Positions 1 to 8,396 of a stretch of 23,636 nt of DNA are shown here, one piece after another (position 1 is the stretch's first letter; each line of letters starts with the position of its first letter). Made by a program: the position numbers and the translations under genes. The DNA comes from Solobacterium sp. UBA3691. GTDB taxonomy: Bacteria > Bacillota_I > Bacilli_A > Erysipelotrichales > Erysipelotrichaceae. The notes under the pieces were generated by a model. That model ran no database searches. It was given only the letters and a program-made list of their open reading frames with translations, and had not been told where the DNA came from. The DNA lies in assembly GCA_002372175.1 (NCBI GenBank), contig DFIS01000006.1:1-23636 (forward strand), in the 5' to 3' direction.

Positions 1-20
1 TTTTGACTTTGTCAACAGGC

Positions 21-49
21 TGAAGTTCATCGCAAGATGAACTTTATTT
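21..49 (+). terminator. Terminator-like hairpin at left edge
   Basis: A perfect 9-bp stem (AAGTTCATC at 23-31, GATGAACTT at 36-44) closes a GCAA tetraloop and is followed on the plus strand by a T-rich stretch (TTATTTG). It probably ends transcription of a plus-strand gene lying left of the window, convergent with the GH1 gene. On the minus strand there is no clear T-run after the stem, so it may be one-directional. Confidence 0.5.
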
Positions 50-56
50 GTGTATG

Positions 57-1529
57 TCAGGCAAGATCTTCGCCGTTGCTGGCAATGACTTTCTTATACC
101 AGTAGAAGGAATCCTTGCGGGATCTGTTCAGGGTACCGTTGCCTTCATCATCCACATCAACGTAGATGAAACCGTAACGCTTGCGGATCTCACCGGTGCC
201 GGCAGAGACAACATCTATGCATCCCCAGGTCGTGTAGCCGATCAGTTCTACACCGTTGGCAATTGCTCTGTCCATGGCCTTGATATGTTCACGGTAGTAA
301 TCGATACGGAACGGATCATGGATGGAACCGTCTTCTTCTACGGTATCGTAGGCACCGAGACCGTTTTCAACGACCATCATCGGCAGTTCATAACGGTCAT
401 ACAGAGTCTCCAGGTAGTACTGCAGACCGGTCGGGTCAAATGCCCATCCCCAGTCGGAATACTGCAGATATTCGTTTCTGGCACCCAGGGAGAAGTTTCC
501 GCCAACAGTATCGGTAACCTTGTGGGTGGTGACCAGATTGGACATGTAGTACGAGAAAGTATACATATCTACAGTGCCGTTAGCCAGGTCGATAAGATCT
601 TCATCGGTGATGTCCAGCTGGACATTGTGCTCATTCCAGAGTCTCTGGGCATATGTAGGATAATATCCTCTGCACTGTACATCGGAGCAGTAGAGGAGCT
701 TTCTCTCCCAGGAGTGACGGTTTTCCAGCACATCGGCAGGATCACATGTCGCAGGATATGTCGCAACACCGCAGATCATACAGCCGATCATGTTGGAAGG
801 ATCGACCGCATGTCCGATCTGTACGGCCTTGGCACTGGCAACGAACTGGTGATGGAGCTGCTGGTATCTTTCCTGATAGATCTTATCGGCATCGGCTCCT
901 TCGGGCACCTGGACGAAACTGACGGTATTATTGATCTCATTAAAGGTCAGCCAATAGTGTACAAGTCCCTTGTATTCGGTAAAGCAGGTCGTCGCAAACT
1001 TCGTATAGAAGTCGATCAGCTGACGGTTGTTCCAGCCGCCGTAATGCTCTTCCAGATACATCGGTGTATCAAAGTGCCAGATCGTTACCAGAGGTTCGAT
1101 ATTGTTTTTGCGCAGTTCTTCAAAGACCTTGCGGTAGTGCTCTACACCTGCCTTATTGGGCTCATTCTCATCACCTCTGGGGAAGAGTCTGGACCAGGAA
1201 ATCGACATTCTGTAGGTCTTGAAACCCATCTCCGCAAACAGTGCGAAGTCTTCCTTATACCTGTGGTATTCATCTACGCCGAGATGATTGGGGTAGTAAT
1301 ACCCATCCAGTACGGCATAATGCGCACCTTCGGGAAGAGACTGTCCCCGGGAGAGTGTACCGGGATTGCCGTCTTTATCAAGATAAGTGATCAGCCTGGG
1401 TGTATTCACTGTACCGCCGGTCGTAACATCAGTCAGGGCAGGACCTCTGCCGTCTTCGTTCCAGGCGCCTTCCACCTGGTTGGCAGCGGTAGCACCGCCC
1501 CACAGGAAATCTTTGGGAAAATGACTCAT
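57..1529 (-). CDS. 6-phospho-beta-glucosidase (GH1)
   Basis: Glycoside hydrolase family 1, 490 residues, normal length for the family. It most likely hydrolyses cytoplasmic beta-glucoside 6-phosphates imported by a PTS. Visible motifs: the N-terminal FPKDFLWGGATAA signature, the acid/base TFNE (E198) and the nucleophile VVENG (E388). A C-terminal loop with S442, K450 and Y452 (in VSAGTGEIRKRYGF) matches the phosphate-binding serine/lysine/tyrosine of 6-phospho-glycosidases, which is why the phospho-substrate is preferred over a plain beta-glucosidase. The start at 1529 has an AGAAGG ribosome binding site; the longer open frame to 1580 does not. It stands alone: no PTS genes or regulator are visible beside it, and I found no convincing cre site in the divergent spacer. 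The exact aglycone is unknown. Confidence 0.9.
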   Translation of the reverse strand: MSHFPKDFLWGGATAANQVEGAWNEDGRGPALTDVTTGGTVNTPRLITYLDKDGNPGTLSRGQSLPEGAHYAVLDGYYYPNHLGVDEYHRYKEDFALFAEMGFKTYRMSISWSRLFPRGDENEPNKAGVEHYRKVFEELRKNNIEPLVTIWHFDTPMYLEEHYGGWNNRQLIDFYTKFATTCFTEYKGLVHYWLTFNEINNTVSFVQVPEGADADKIYQERYQQLHHQFVASAKAVQIGHAVDPSNMIGCMICGVATYPATCDPADVLENRHSWERKLLYCSDVQCRGYYPTYAQRLWNEHNVQLDITDEDLIDLANGTVDMYTFSYYMSNLVTTHKVTDTVGGNFSLGARNEYLQYSDWGWAFDPTGLQYYLETLYDRYELPMMVVENGLGAYDTVEEDGSIHDPFRIDYYREHIKAMDRAIANGVELIGYTTWGCIDVVSAGTGEIRKRYGFIYVDVDDEGNGTLNRSRKDSFYWYKKVIASNGEDLA

Positions 1530-1544
1530 ATTGCACCTTCTTTC

Positions 1545-1560
1545 TGAGTTCATTATGACA
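1545..1560 (-). promoter_or_regulatory. Possible extended -10 promoter of GH1 gene
   Basis: On the minus strand TGT-CATAAT (CATAAT at 1557-1552) forms an extended -10 element about 20 bases before the ribosome binding site. No good -35 hexamer lies 16-18 bases upstream, so this is tentative. Confidence 0.3.
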
Positions 1561-1611
1561 TACAGTACAGCGGAAAGCATATCATCTTCGTGCTCAATTC
1601 GGCAGGTTTTG

Positions 1612-1620
1612 TGTCATACT
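1612..1620 (+). promoter_or_regulatory. Possible extended -10 promoter of M48-type gene
   Basis: TGT-CATACT (CATACT at 1615-1620) is a reasonable extended -10 element upstream of the metallopeptidase gene. The -35 region is poor. The spacing to the ribosome binding site at 1630 would leave a very short leader, so this is a weak call. Confidence 0.25.
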
Positions 1621-1641
1621 GAGAATATCGGAGGTAATACC

Positions 1642-2664
1642 ATGGCTGTTGAATCCAAATACTATATTCATGATTCGGACCAGGCAGCTCTGCAGACACT
1701 GCAGGCTATACCGGGCTTTACAAGTCTTCTGAAGATGTTCCTGAAGGAATGGAATGAACGGCAGGCAAAACTCAGAAACCTGTCTTCTTATATCCGTATC
1801 GGTGATGATCAGCTTCCCAGATATAAGGAAATGCTGGTGCCGATCTGTGAGAAACTCGGAATCAAGGTGCCGGAGCTGTACCTGATGCTTGATGTACGTC
1901 CCAATGCTTTTACATCGGGAGAGACGGATCCGTTTATCGTGATCACTTCCGGTCTGCTGGATACGATGCCAGAGGAGCTGATCCCGACGATCCTGGCCCA
2001 TGAGTGCGGTCATATTGCCTGCCATCATGTACTCTACAGGACGATGGGCGGTATTCTGATCGGCGGTACAGCCGGTTCGGTAGCCGGACTGCCTTTTGGA
2101 AATCTGATCACGATCCCCCTGCAGGTTGCTTTCTTCTACTGGATGCGCTGCAGTGAGTACTCCGCAGACAGAGCGGCTGTAATCTGTGACGGAACCGCAG
2201 ACAAGATGATCGAAGTATGCATGCGTCTTGCCGGTTTTAACAAGAATATTCAGGATACACCGAGCAGGGAAGCTTTCATGGCACAGGCGGAGGAATACCG
2301 GAAGATCACTTCTGATTCCAAGTGGGACAAGACACTGGAATTCTATCTGCTCAGCGGTGCTTCCCATCCGTTTATGGCTGTCAGAGCTCTGGAATGTCAG
2401 GAGTGGGCGGAATCTGAGCAGTTTAAGAAGATCATGGATGGTTCTTACCTTGAAGAAGAAATCCCTGTGGCAGAACCGGATGTCATTCGTTTTGCGGATG
2501 AGAAGATCTGTCCGAAATGCGGCAGATCAAACAGGGCAGAGGCAGTGTTCTGCAGAGACTGCGGTGCAAGACTGCAGGAAACACAGAATACCTGTCCTGA
2601 CTGCGGCGGGACGCTGGAAGGTGATGAAGTATTCTGTCCGATGTGCGGCAGGAAGCTGAAATAA
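1642..2664 (+). CDS. M48-type metallopeptidase with two C-terminal zinc ribbons
   Basis: A 340-residue zinc metallopeptidase of the M48 (HtpX/Ste24-like) type. The active-site helix reads LAHECGHIACHH (HExxH at H120-H124), and E172 in SEYSADRAA is the expected third zinc ligand. The C-terminus carries two four-cysteine zinc ribbons: C290/C293/C304/C307 and C318/C321/C332/C335. Unlike HtpX there is no run of N-terminal membrane helices; only a short glycine-rich hydrophobic segment (about 130-168) follows the active site, so it may be cytoplasmic or peripherally attached. The start at 1642 is fixed by the ribosome binding site GGAGG at 1630-1634. The substrate is unknown. The double ribbon may bind nucleic acid or protein partners, but that is inference. 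The PASTA protein gene follows 53 bases downstream. Confidence 0.85.
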   Translation: MAVESKYYIHDSDQAALQTLQAIPGFTSLLKMFLKEWNERQAKLRNLSSYIRIGDDQLPRYKEMLVPICEKLGIKVPELYLMLDVRPNAFTSGETDPFIVITSGLLDTMPEELIPTILAHECGHIACHHVLYRTMGGILIGGTAGSVAGLPFGNLITIPLQVAFFYWMRCSEYSADRAAVICDGTADKMIEVCMRLAGFNKNIQDTPSREAFMAQAEEYRKITSDSKWDKTLEFYLLSGASHPFMAVRALECQEWAESEQFKKIMDGSYLEEEIPVAEPDVIRFADEKICPKCGRSNRAEAVFCRDCGARLQETQNTCPDCGGTLEGDEVFCPMCGRKLK

Positions 2665-2688
2665 GTGGAAGAAAAGTCTTCAATCTTT

Positions 2689-2702
2689 TATGATATATAT
2701 CA
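2689..2702 (+). promoter_or_regulatory. Possible -10 element and 12-bp palindrome before PASTA gene
   Basis: A TATGAT hexamer (2689-2694) overlaps the perfect palindrome TGATATATATCA (2691-2702), just before the ribosome binding site. This could be a promoter with an operator-like site or simply AT-rich spacer. The -35 is weak (TGGAAG). Confidence 0.25.
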
Positions 2703-2717
2703 AAGAGGGTAAGAAAT

Positions 2718-4127
2718 ATGGATGAAGAACGTTTTGATTTAAAGACCAAGATCCTCGCAGGTGTAGTGATCGGACTGATCCTTTTGCTTTGTGCATTCGG
2801 GTTATACCTCTGGTTATCCGGAGGCAGTAAGGTCAAGGTTCCGAACTTTGCCGGACAGACAAAGGAACAGGTACAGACATGGGCAAAAGATAACAAGATC
2901 TCTGATAAAAAAGTCGAGTTCAAATATGAGTACGATGACAGAGTGCCGGCGGATGTTGTCATTGCCCAGGATCCGAAAGCCGGCAAGAAGCTGAAGAAGA
3001 ATACACTTGTGGTAACACTTTCACAGGGTGCCGATCCGGAGTCCGAGATCGAACTTCCGACACTGGCCAATCTTACCAGAGAGGAAGCAGAAGCGTGGTT
3101 CAATGACAACGGGTTTACCAATGTTGTCTATGAAACACTGGAAAGCAGTCTGCCTGACGGAACCGTGATCTCGGTGACACCGGCAGAAGGAGAGAGCGTC
3201 AAGCGTTCTGCGGCTGTTACGGTCGTCATTGCGTCCAACAAGACAGCCAGTACACCGCAGCCGTCGGAGAGTACCGCGGGTGTGGTTCCCGACTTCTCTT
3301 CCTATACAAGACAGGATGTTGCCAACTGGGGTGCCAATAACGGTGTCAAGGTGATCTTTAACGAGGAAGCCAGCAATGCGGCACCGAAGGGCGGCGTTGT
3401 GAGACAGAATCCGGCAGCGGGAACACCGATCAGTGCCGGCGGTACAGTGACTGTTTCGATCAGCGGCGGTCCTCCTGTGACCCTGGTCAGTCAGGTCGGC
3501 AAATCCAAGGCTGATGCGGATAAGTGGACGACCGGCAGTAATCTGAAGCCTGTATATATTGAAGTGTACGGCAACCAGCCGAAGGGCTCGATAGAATACA
3601 TGCTGCCGGCGCAGGGTATTGTCTGGGAGACAGCAGAGATCCAGTATGGTGTATCGGTAGGACAGCCTGTGATCAAGAACTTTACGGATCTTACCGAAGA
3701 CGAGGCGAATGCTTTCTTTGCGGAGCTGAATGCCGCATACAGCGGTACTGCCAAGATCAACTATGTCAAGACATACAAGGACTATGGCAAGCCTGTCGGT
3801 ACGGTCATCACCCAGACTTTGAATGGTACGACGCAGTATGAGAACAAGTCTGCCAGTCCCGGCAGCACCGTGGAACTGCTTATCTCCAGCGGTATTACGG
3901 TACCGAGCTATGAGGGTGTAACGGAAGCAGAGTTCCTCAATGCGCTGAATTCACTGGGTGTATCTCCGGGTACCAGAAGCGAAGAGTATTCTGATACTGT
4001 TCCTGCCGGTAGTATTATCTGGAACCAGACGGGTCCGACCAACAGTACGGCACCGATCAACTATACGGTATCCCTTGGCTCCATGTATGCGACCGAGGCA
4101 CCGGCGGAAGAAGGCACACAGGGATAA
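2718..4127 (+). CDS. Membrane-anchored PASTA-repeat protein without kinase domain
   Basis: 469 residues: a short charged cytoplasmic tail (1-10), one transmembrane helix (about 12-33), then an extracellular region of about six PASTA-like repeats. The clear ones begin at VKVPNFAGQT (about 39), IELPTLANLT (about 106), GVVPDFSSYT (about 186) and ITVPSYEGVT (about 392). Two more divergent units lie between about 250 and 390. PASTA domains bind muropeptides or uncrosslinked peptidoglycan in PrkC-type kinases and some penicillin-binding proteins. Here neither a kinase nor a transpeptidase domain is present; the cytoplasmic part is only about ten residues. The start is supported by AGAGGG at 2704-2709. 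It may sense or scaffold cell-wall material outside the membrane, possibly with a kinase encoded elsewhere; that role is inferred. Confidence 0.85.
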   Translation: MDEERFDLKTKILAGVVIGLILLLCAFGLYLWLSGGSKVKVPNFAGQTKEQVQTWAKDNKISDKKVEFKYEYDDRVPADVVIAQDPKAGKKLKKNTLVVTLSQGADPESEIELPTLANLTREEAEAWFNDNGFTNVVYETLESSLPDGTVISVTPAEGESVKRSAAVTVVIASNKTASTPQPSESTAGVVPDFSSYTRQDVANWGANNGVKVIFNEEASNAAPKGGVVRQNPAAGTPISAGGTVTVSISGGPPVTLVSQVGKSKADADKWTTGSNLKPVYIEVYGNQPKGSIEYMLPAQGIVWETAEIQYGVSVGQPVIKNFTDLTEDEANAFFAELNAAYSGTAKINYVKTYKDYGKPVGTVITQTLNGTTQYENKSASPGSTVELLISSGITVPSYEGVTEAEFLNALNSLGVSPGTRSEEYSDTVPAGSIIWNQTGPTNSTAPINYTVSLGSMYATEAPAEEGTQG

Positions 4128-4151
4128 CGATCCTGTATACAGTTTGTGAAT

Positions 4152-4177
4152 GACCTCCTCTTTACGGGGAGGTTTTC
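4152..4177 (+). terminator. Probable terminator between PASTA gene and comFA
   Basis: ACCTCCT (4153-4159) pairs with GGGAGGT (4167-4173, one G-U) around a short loop and is followed by TTTTC. The stem is GC-rich but the T-run is only four bases, so it may be leaky. It separates the PASTA gene from the com genes. Confidence 0.5.
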
Positions 4178-4237
4178 ATACGGTCTGACAGGGAATCGGC
4201 AGGTATTCCGCAAATATGAAATGCGGGAGGTGAGAAT

Positions 4238-5386
4238 ATGCGCTGTCCGCGATGCGGGAATACCGACAGACAATGGTTTTACAAGGGAAGCAGGGGATGG
4301 TACTGCCGTCGGTGCATACACTTTGGCAGGGCTCTTCTGCAGGAAGAATCAGAGCCTGTATCACTGCAGGAAGTGCAGGCAGGGGCAGAGGAGTATATGC
4401 TGAAATATCCGCTGACAGAGGCCCAGAAACGCGTCTCAGAGGCATGTCTGGCCAAGGTCAGGAGTTCAGATGTACTGCTGCAGTGTGTCTGCGGTGCCGG
4501 AAAGACGGAAATGGTCATTGAGACGATTGCCGCGATGCTGAAGGAAAGGAAAAAGGTATGCTTTGCGATCTCCCGCAGGCAGGTGGTGCTGGAGCTTTCC
4601 GCCAGGCTTTCGGGCATATTTGCAAGATCCAGGGTCGTGCCGGTATGCCAGGGATATACGACGGTTACTGACGGTGACCTGATCGTCTGTACGACTCACC
4701 AGCTGTACCGGTATTACCGGGCTTTCGATCTGCTGATCCTGGATGAGCCGGATGCTTTTCCGTTCAAGGGGGATCCGGTCCTGCACGGGATCGCTGCCAG
4801 TGCCTGCAGGGGACACTGTATCTATCTGACAGCTACACCCGACCGGGAACTGGAACGCCGCGTATCCAAAGGAACGCTGTACCGGCTGGTGCTGAATCAG
4901 AGGCCGCATGGGTATCCGCTGCCTGAGCCTGTGATCCGCACCGGCTTTCTGCCGCTTCGGCTGGTGTATCTGCTGCACTGGATCAATACCCACAGGAAAC
5001 ATCCGCGGATGATCTTTGTGCCGACGATTCGTCTGGGAAAAGTGCTGCACATGTTTCTGCGGCTGCTCTATCCGGTCGCACTCTGCACAAGCAGGACGGA
5101 GAACCGCGATGAAGTGATCGAACACTTCCGCAGTGATCCGCAGGGCATGATCGTGGCGACGACCGTACTGGAAAGAGGCGTGACGATAGCCGATGCCCAG
5201 ATCTGCATCTACCGTGCTGATCATCGTATCTTTGACCGTGCCGGGCTGATCCAGATGGCAGGACGCGCCGGCAGAACATTTGCGGCTCCGACCGGTGATG
5301 TCCTGTTTATTCAGGGCGAATACAGTCAGACGGTGCGGGAATGCCGGGAAGATATACGGAGGGCCAATCTGTCATGCGCTGTCTGA
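4238..5386 (+). CDS. comFA: Competence helicase ComFA
   Basis: A 382-residue superfamily 2 DNA helicase/translocase of the ComFA family, which helps pull transforming DNA into the cytoplasm. The N-terminus has a four-cysteine zinc finger (C3, C6, C23, C26). Helicase motifs follow in order: Walker A CGAGKTE (K89), Walker B-type LDEPDAFPF (D169-E170), YLTATP, TTVLERGVT, and the arginine-finger motif QMAGRAGR (339-346). It is somewhat shorter than the Bacillus subtilis protein but keeps all core motifs. The start has a strong GGGAGGTG site. It overlaps comFC by 13 bases, so the two are translated together, and this pairing is the main support for the name. Whether the cell is naturally competent cannot be told from this window. 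Confidence 0.92.
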   Translation: MRCPRCGNTDRQWFYKGSRGWYCRRCIHFGRALLQEESEPVSLQEVQAGAEEYMLKYPLTEAQKRVSEACLAKVRSSDVLLQCVCGAGKTEMVIETIAAMLKERKKVCFAISRRQVVLELSARLSGIFARSRVVPVCQGYTTVTDGDLIVCTTHQLYRYYRAFDLLILDEPDAFPFKGDPVLHGIAASACRGHCIYLTATPDRELERRVSKGTLYRLVLNQRPHGYPLPEPVIRTGFLPLRLVYLLHWINTHRKHPRMIFVPTIRLGKVLHMFLRLLYPVALCTSRTENRDEVIEHFRSDPQGMIVATTVLERGVTIADAQICIYRADHRIFDRAGLIQMAGRAGRTFAAPTGDVLFIQGEYSQTVRECREDIRRANLSCAV

Positions 5387-5979
5387 TGTGCGGTAAGACG
5401 ATCGGTGAGAACAGCCTGCGGGAACTGCTTGCCGGAGATGATCTGCTGTGTGAGGAATGCCGGAACGGCTGGCACCGGACAGGGAAGCGGTTCACCGTAG
5501 ACGGGGTGAAGGCATATGCGGAATATGCCTATGACGGCGGTTTCCGTGACTGTCTGCTGCAGTTTAAGGAATGCGGGGATGAAGCCCTCAGAGATGTCTT
5601 CCTGTATACATGCAAAGACAGATTCCGGCGGAAGTACAGGGGATGGACACTGGTGCTGATGCCCAGCAGTCCGCAGAATCTGGAACGCAGAGGATTCTCG
5701 CATCTGCAGGAGATCTTTGCCTGTGTGCGCATGCCGATGCTGGAAGTCTTTACAAAGACGGATACAGCAATACAGAAAGAGCTGACATATGAGGAAAGAC
5801 AGCAGATGAAGGAACATATCATCCTGAAGGAGGGTGCTGTCATACCGAAGAAAGTACTGCTTTGTGATGATGTATATACGACCGGGGCAACGATCCGCGG
5901 GGCTCTCAGGGCTTTGCAGGGCATTCCCTGTCAGAAACAGATCTATACCCTGTCAGCGGTTGAAAAGACGCTTCCTTGA
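5374..5979 (+). CDS. comFC: ComFC/GntX-type phosphoribosyltransferase-like competence protein
   Basis: 201 residues. An N-terminal zinc-finger-like segment (C3, C6 and the CEEC pair further on) precedes a phosphoribosyltransferase-fold core with the PRPP-loop motif LLCDDVYTTGAT (D165-D166). ComFC works with ComFA in DNA uptake; its enzymatic substrate is not settled. The start at 5374 is chosen because GGAGGG (5359-5364) lies correctly before it; the upstream in-frame ATG at 5341 falls inside comFA without a site. In many Bacillota the hibernation factor gene hpf follows comFC, but here secA comes next. Confidence 0.9.
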   Translation: MRCLMCGKTIGENSLRELLAGDDLLCEECRNGWHRTGKRFTVDGVKAYAEYAYDGGFRDCLLQFKECGDEALRDVFLYTCKDRFRRKYRGWTLVLMPSSPQNLERRGFSHLQEIFACVRMPMLEVFTKTDTAIQKELTYEERQQMKEHIILKEGAVIPKKVLLCDDVYTTGATIRGALRALQGIPCQKQIYTLSAVEKTLP

Positions 5980-6004
5980 ACAGAACTCTCCGGTCAGTTA
6001 TAAT
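5976..6004 (+). promoter_or_regulatory. secA promoter (TTGAAC-17-TATAAT)
   Basis: TTGAAC at 5976-5981 and a perfect TATAAT at 5999-6004 are separated by exactly 17 bases. The -35 hexamer overlaps the comFC stop codon (TGA 5977-5979). This gives the secA-prfB segment a housekeeping sigma-A type promoter independent of the com genes. Confidence 0.75.
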
Positions 6005-6044
6005 AAGAAGGCATTTTAATGTATGTTTTTATCATGGAGGGCTT

Positions 6045-8387
6045 ATGGCAAATTTCATCGATACCTTGTTTAATACGGATGGCCGCAAGCTGAAGGCTAT
6101 AGAAAAGAAGATCAAGCCGGCTGAAGATCTGGCAGATAAATACAGTAAGCTGAGTGGTGACGAACTGAAGGCAATGACACCGAAGCTGAAGGAACGTCTG
6201 GCAGCCGGTGAGACACTGGATGACATTCTCCCCGAAGCATTTGCGACAGCACGTGAAGCCTGCCGCAGAGTGATCGGCGAATACCCGTATCATGTACAGC
6301 TGGTCGGTGCTGCCGTCATGCAGGAGGGCAACATTGCGGAGATGAAGACCGGTGAAGGTAAGACCCTGACATCGGTCATGGCTGTCTATCTGAATGCGCT
6401 GGCAGGACAGGGTGTTCATGTCGTGACGGTCAATGAATATCTGTCTGAACGTGACTCGCAGTGGATGGGAGCGATCCATCGTTTCCTCGGTCTGACTGTT
6501 GGTCTGAACCTGCGGCAGCTTTCGCCTGCCCAGAAGCGTGCTGCCTATAACTGTGATATTACCTATACGACCAACTCAGAACTGGGTTTTGACTACCTGA
6601 GAGACAACATGGTAAAGAAACCTTCCGACAGAGTACAGCGCGGTCTGAACTTTGCGCTTGTGGATGAGGTCGACTCGATCCTGATCGATGAATCACGTAC
6701 ACCTCTGATCATTTCCGGCGGTATGCGGCAGACAGCCAATCTCTACCTGCAGGCAGACCGGTTTGTCAAACGTCTGAAGAACGATGAAGACTATGAGATC
6801 GATGTCAAGGGACGTACGGTACAGCTGACTGAGAAGGGTGTATCCCTGGCCGAGAAGGCTTTCCATATCGAGAATCTGTATAATCTTGAACATACACAGC
6901 TTCTGCACAGAATCCATCAGGCACTGAAGGCAAACTATATCATGTCCAGAGATATTGAATATGTCGTGGACAAGGAAGGTGATGAGATCATCATCGTCGA
7001 TCCCAATACCGGACGTCTGATGAAGGGCAGAGAGTGGTCTGACGGTCTGCATCAGGCTGTATGTGCCAAGGAAGGTATTTCGATCAAACAGGAGACTACG
7101 GTCCTGGCAACGATCACCTACCAGAACTTCTTCCGTCTGTACAACAAGCTGGCCGGTATGACCGGTACCGCAAAGACCGAGGAAGAAGAATTCCGTGAGA
7201 TCTATAACATGCTGGTGTATGAGATCCCGACCAACCGTCCGGTTGCCAGGATCGACTATCCGGATGCTGTATACGGAACCAAGAAGGCAAAGTTTGAAGC
7301 CCTGGTCAATGAAGTCATTGAAAGACATGAGAAGGGACAGCCTGTGCTTGTCGGTACGATCGCCGTTGAGACATCGGAACTGATCAGTGACATGCTGAAA
7401 AAGAAGAAGATCCGTCATGAAGTGCTGAATGCCAAGAACAATGCCAGAGAAGCTGAGATCATTGCCAAGGCAGGTCAGAAGGGTGCCGTAACGATCGCGA
7501 CAAACATGGCCGGCCGAGGAACCGATATCAAACTTGGTGAAGGTGTCAGAGAGCTTGGCGGTCTGTGCGTGCTCGGCAGTGAGCGTCATGAGTCCAGGCG
7601 TATAGATAACCAGCTGCGCGGACGTTCCGGACGTCAGGGCGATCCCGGTGAATCCAGATTCTTTGTCTCCGTGCAGGATGATCTGATGATCCGTTTCGGC
7701 AGTGAGCGTATGGAAGGACTGTTTGCCCAGCTTGGTGATGAGGCAATTGAATCCAAGACCGTGACCAGGTCCATCTCTTCGGCACAGAAGCGTGTGGAAG
7801 GTGTTAACTTTGATGCCCGTAAGTCACTGCTGCAGTACGATGATGTTCTGCGTCAGCAGAGAGAAGTCATGTATGATCAGAGAAACTATATCCTCGATCA
7901 TGAGGATGTACATAATGTGATCCACGATATGTTCAGCAGAGTCATCAGTGATATCTGTGCAAGCTATGTTGATCCGGAATCCCGCAATAACACACTGCTG
8001 GCGGATGAGCTGGCAGAGAGCCTCGACAAGCAGGGCTTTACCGGTATCGCGACGGCTGCGGAGCTGTCGGGACTGACATCCCAGCAGGCTTCTGAACTGA
8101 TCATGGAGAGAGCGTGGAAAGCCTATGATCAGAAAGTGGCACCGGTCATGGACAGAGTCAGACAGTATGAAAAGGATGTTTCTCTGAATGTGATCGACAG
8201 AGCCTGGGTCAACCATATCGATACGATGTCCAAACTCAGGGATGGTATCGGTCTGCGTTCCTACGCTCAGGACAATCCGCTGCAGGCATATGTAACGGAA
8301 GGCTACCAGATGTTTGAAAACATGATGCATGATATTGCACAGGAGATCGTCAGGTACTGTATGAACCTGAAGGTCGTTGTAAATTAG
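6045..8387 (+). CDS. secA: Preprotein translocase ATPase SecA
   Basis: 780-residue SecA, the motor that drives secretory proteins through SecYEG. Visible signatures: Walker A MKTGEGKT (K106), the DEAD-like LVDEVDSILIDESRTP (D207-E208), the second helicase half with ATNMAGRGTDIKLG, and QLRGRSGRQGDPG. The protein ends in YCMNLKVVVN directly after the helical scaffold region. It therefore lacks the C-terminal linker and the CxC...CH zinc-binding tail found in many SecA proteins, which docks SecB or the ribosome. The start at 6045 is set by GGAGGG at 6036-6041; the longer frame from 5976 is excluded because it begins at the promoter. prfB starts ten bases downstream with its ribosome binding site over the secA stop. 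Confidence 0.97.
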   Translation: MANFIDTLFNTDGRKLKAIEKKIKPAEDLADKYSKLSGDELKAMTPKLKERLAAGETLDDILPEAFATAREACRRVIGEYPYHVQLVGAAVMQEGNIAEMKTGEGKTLTSVMAVYLNALAGQGVHVVTVNEYLSERDSQWMGAIHRFLGLTVGLNLRQLSPAQKRAAYNCDITYTTNSELGFDYLRDNMVKKPSDRVQRGLNFALVDEVDSILIDESRTPLIISGGMRQTANLYLQADRFVKRLKNDEDYEIDVKGRTVQLTEKGVSLAEKAFHIENLYNLEHTQLLHRIHQALKANYIMSRDIEYVVDKEGDEIIIVDPNTGRLMKGREWSDGLHQAVCAKEGISIKQETTVLATITYQNFFRLYNKLAGMTGTAKTEEEEFREIYNMLVYEIPTNRPVARIDYPDAVYGTKKAKFEALVNEVIERHEKGQPVLVGTIAVETSELISDMLKKKKIRHEVLNAKNNAREAEIIAKAGQKGAVTIATNMAGRGTDIKLGEGVRELGGLCVLGSERHESRRIDNQLRGRSGRQGDPGESRFFVSVQDDLMIRFGSERMEGLFAQLGDEAIESKTVTRSISSAQKRVEGVNFDARKSLLQYDDVLRQQREVMYDQRNYILDHEDVHNVIHDMFSRVISDICASYVDPESRNNTLLADELAESLDKQGFTGIATAAELSGLTSQQASELIMERAWKAYDQKVAPVMDRVRQYEKDVSLNVIDRAWVNHIDTMSKLRDGIGLRSYAQDNPLQAYVTEGYQMFENMMHDIAQEIVRYCMNLKVVVN

Positions 8388-8396
8388 GAGACAGGT

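Noticed and set aside
48..1547. A 499-codon open frame antisense to the GH1 gene
   Set aside because: It mirrors the GH1 gene almost end to end, has no ribosome binding site or recognisable domain, and arises from the codon bias of the real gene.
1530..1641. A cre (CcpA) site in the GH1 control region
   Set aside because: No stretch fits the cre consensus well enough on either strand.
2668..2689. GAAGA/TCTTC hairpin after the M48-type gene as a terminator
   Set aside because: Five A/T-rich pairs and a broken T-run give little stability; transcription may continue into the PASTA gene.
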